DNA of 6,328 nucleotides, from contig JBGTLA010000096.1 in assembly GCA_041744375.1 (NCBI GenBank), positions 1 to 6,328 of the forward strand, in the 5' to 3' direction. The notes beneath the pieces were generated by a model, which did not search any database, was not told where the DNA came from, and saw nothing but the letters and a program-made list of their open reading frames with translations. Positions 5,584 to 6,328 of this stretch are shown here, piece by piece; positions within the stretch are counted from its first letter, which is position 1; each line of letters opens with the position of its first letter. The DNA comes from JBGTLA01 sp041744375 (GTDB taxonomy: Bacteria; Actinomycetota; Acidimicrobiia; Spongiisociales; ZC4RG35). The position numbers and the translations under genes are program-made.

Positions 5584-6328
5584 TCACGATCCGGATGTGA
5601 TCACCCGTCGTAGACGCCATCCCGACACTCCCAGGAGCACGGTGGCATAGGCCGAGAGCACCCCCACCCGGCCGAGAACGTCACCTAGCCTCGCTCCCCG
5701 GTGGACCAAGTCGCTGAGCCCGCCCACTGCCCAGGCGTGAGGGGTGATGTGAGCTACCCGAGTCATGGTGGGTGAGAAGAGCTCCAGGGGAAGCATGCAT
5801 CCCCCCAGGGCGGCCAGGCCCAAACCGCCCAACACTGCGAATCCGCCCGCCTGTTGATCGTTGTGGAACACAGTCCCCAAGAGCATGGCTGCCCCTGCCC
5901 CGGTGGCTGCCAGTGCCACCAGCAGCACCGCCACCCCCGCGGGGTTGCCCCAGTTCACTCCGAAGGCCACCCACGTGACCCCGATGATGTAGAGGCCCTG
6001 AACCACTCCTACCGAGAAGCGACCCACGGCCTCACCCACCACGATGGTGGTGGCCGTCGTGGGCGTACTGAGCATGCGTCGGGTCACGCCCAGCTGACGG
6101 CTCTGGATCATCGCCGCCGAGCCGGTCAGGGCAGTCAAGAAAACGAACAACACCAACTGTTGGGCGGCACCCACCGAGAACTGGCCGGTGCCCGGTGGGA
6201 AGACGCCGTCACCGAGCGTCTCCACCACGACCTCCACCCCGCTCGGATCGGTCGATTCCACCCCGGCGAGGGCGGCGGCGTAGGGCACGTCCAGCGCGGA
6301 CGCCAACACTCGCGCCGCGCGCACCGTC
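5584..6328 (-). CDS. ABC-2 type transporter permease, 5' partial
   Basis: This is the C-terminal 247 codons of a membrane permease of the ABC-2 exporter class, which pairs with a separate ATPase to export drugs, lipids or polysaccharides. The frame is open at the window edge, so the GTG at 6324 is probably internal. Counting from that GTG, an extracytoplasmic-type stretch (about 1-48) leads into hydrophobic segments at about 51-73, 104-124, 128-153, 159-181 and 217-236. This fits the usual six-helix layout with the first helix outside the window. Between the first two visible helices lies SRQLGVTRRMLSTPTT at 75-90, which resembles the ABC-2 pattern of an acidic or polar residue, G, R, L and TP and probably contacts the ATPase. 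PLELFSP at 179-185, after the fourth visible helix, is also typical of the family. The substrate cannot be inferred. The ATPase gene is probably upstream, outside the window. The small membrane-protein gene follows closely downstream. Confidence 0.88.
   Translation of the reverse strand, partial: TVRAARVLASALDVPYAAALAGVESTDPSGVEVVVETLGDGVFPPGTGQFSVGAAQQLVLFVFLTALTGSAAMIQSRQLGVTRRMLSTPTTATTIVVGEAVGRFSVGVVQGLYIIGVTWVAFGVNWGNPAGVAVLLVALAATGAGAAMLLGTVFHNDQQAGGFAVLGGLGLAALGGCMLPLELFSPTMTRVAHITPHAWAVGGLSDLVHRGARLGDVLGRVGVLSAYATVLLGVSGWRLRRVITSGS

Noticed and set aside
5135..5650. Plus-strand 171-codon frame opposite the small membrane-protein gene
   Set aside because: It is low-complexity S, R, P and G sequence, while the minus strand gives two clean hydrophobic segments and a sensible start. 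It also overlaps the permease 3' end.

Overview
This is a GC-rich, densely coding stretch of bacterial chromosome that looks actinobacterial (Actinomycetota, possibly Acidimicrobiia-like). The basis is a helicase-nuclease of the AdnA/AdnB type, a long PlsB-family acyltransferase, GTG start codons, and two starts that look leaderless, with a TANNNT -10 box 6-7 bases before the ATG. The organism call is an inference from gene content and style, not from a marker gene.

Layout: (a) 3-2114, plus strand: the C-terminal two thirds of a UvrD-type helicase fused to a RecB-type PD-(D/E)XK nuclease with a four-cysteine Fe-S staple; its N-terminus lies outside the window. (b) 2124-2579, minus strand: dtd, D-aminoacyl-tRNA deacylase, convergent with the helicase and only 9 bases from it. 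(c) 2580-2656: a 77-base divergent promoter region with a -10 candidate for each gene and a 7-bp inverted repeat between them. (d) 2657-4942, plus strand: plsB, glycerol-3-phosphate acyltransferase, with all four acyltransferase motifs. (e) 4943-5061: a convergent intergenic gap almost filled by a compact element with 16-bp perfect terminal inverted repeats flanked by TCA on both sides. (f) 5062-5559 (or 5568), minus strand: a small unrecognised protein with two predicted membrane segments. (g) 5584-6328, minus strand: the C-terminal part of an ABC-2 type transporter permease that runs off the window.

The genes do not form one pathway. They cover DNA break processing or recombination, tRNA proofreading, the first step of phospholipid synthesis, and a membrane export or unknown module. 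The small membrane protein lies 24 bases or less downstream of the permease gene on the same strand, so the two may be co-transcribed, although a candidate private promoter sits between them.

No clear new multi-gene system is visible. The least explained structure is the element of about 103 bp at 4959-5061, which could be a MITE-like insertion, a structured repeat, or a bidirectional terminator-like hairpin. No stretch longer than 300 bases lacks a gene. I saw no tRNA, rRNA, CRISPR array or transposase gene.
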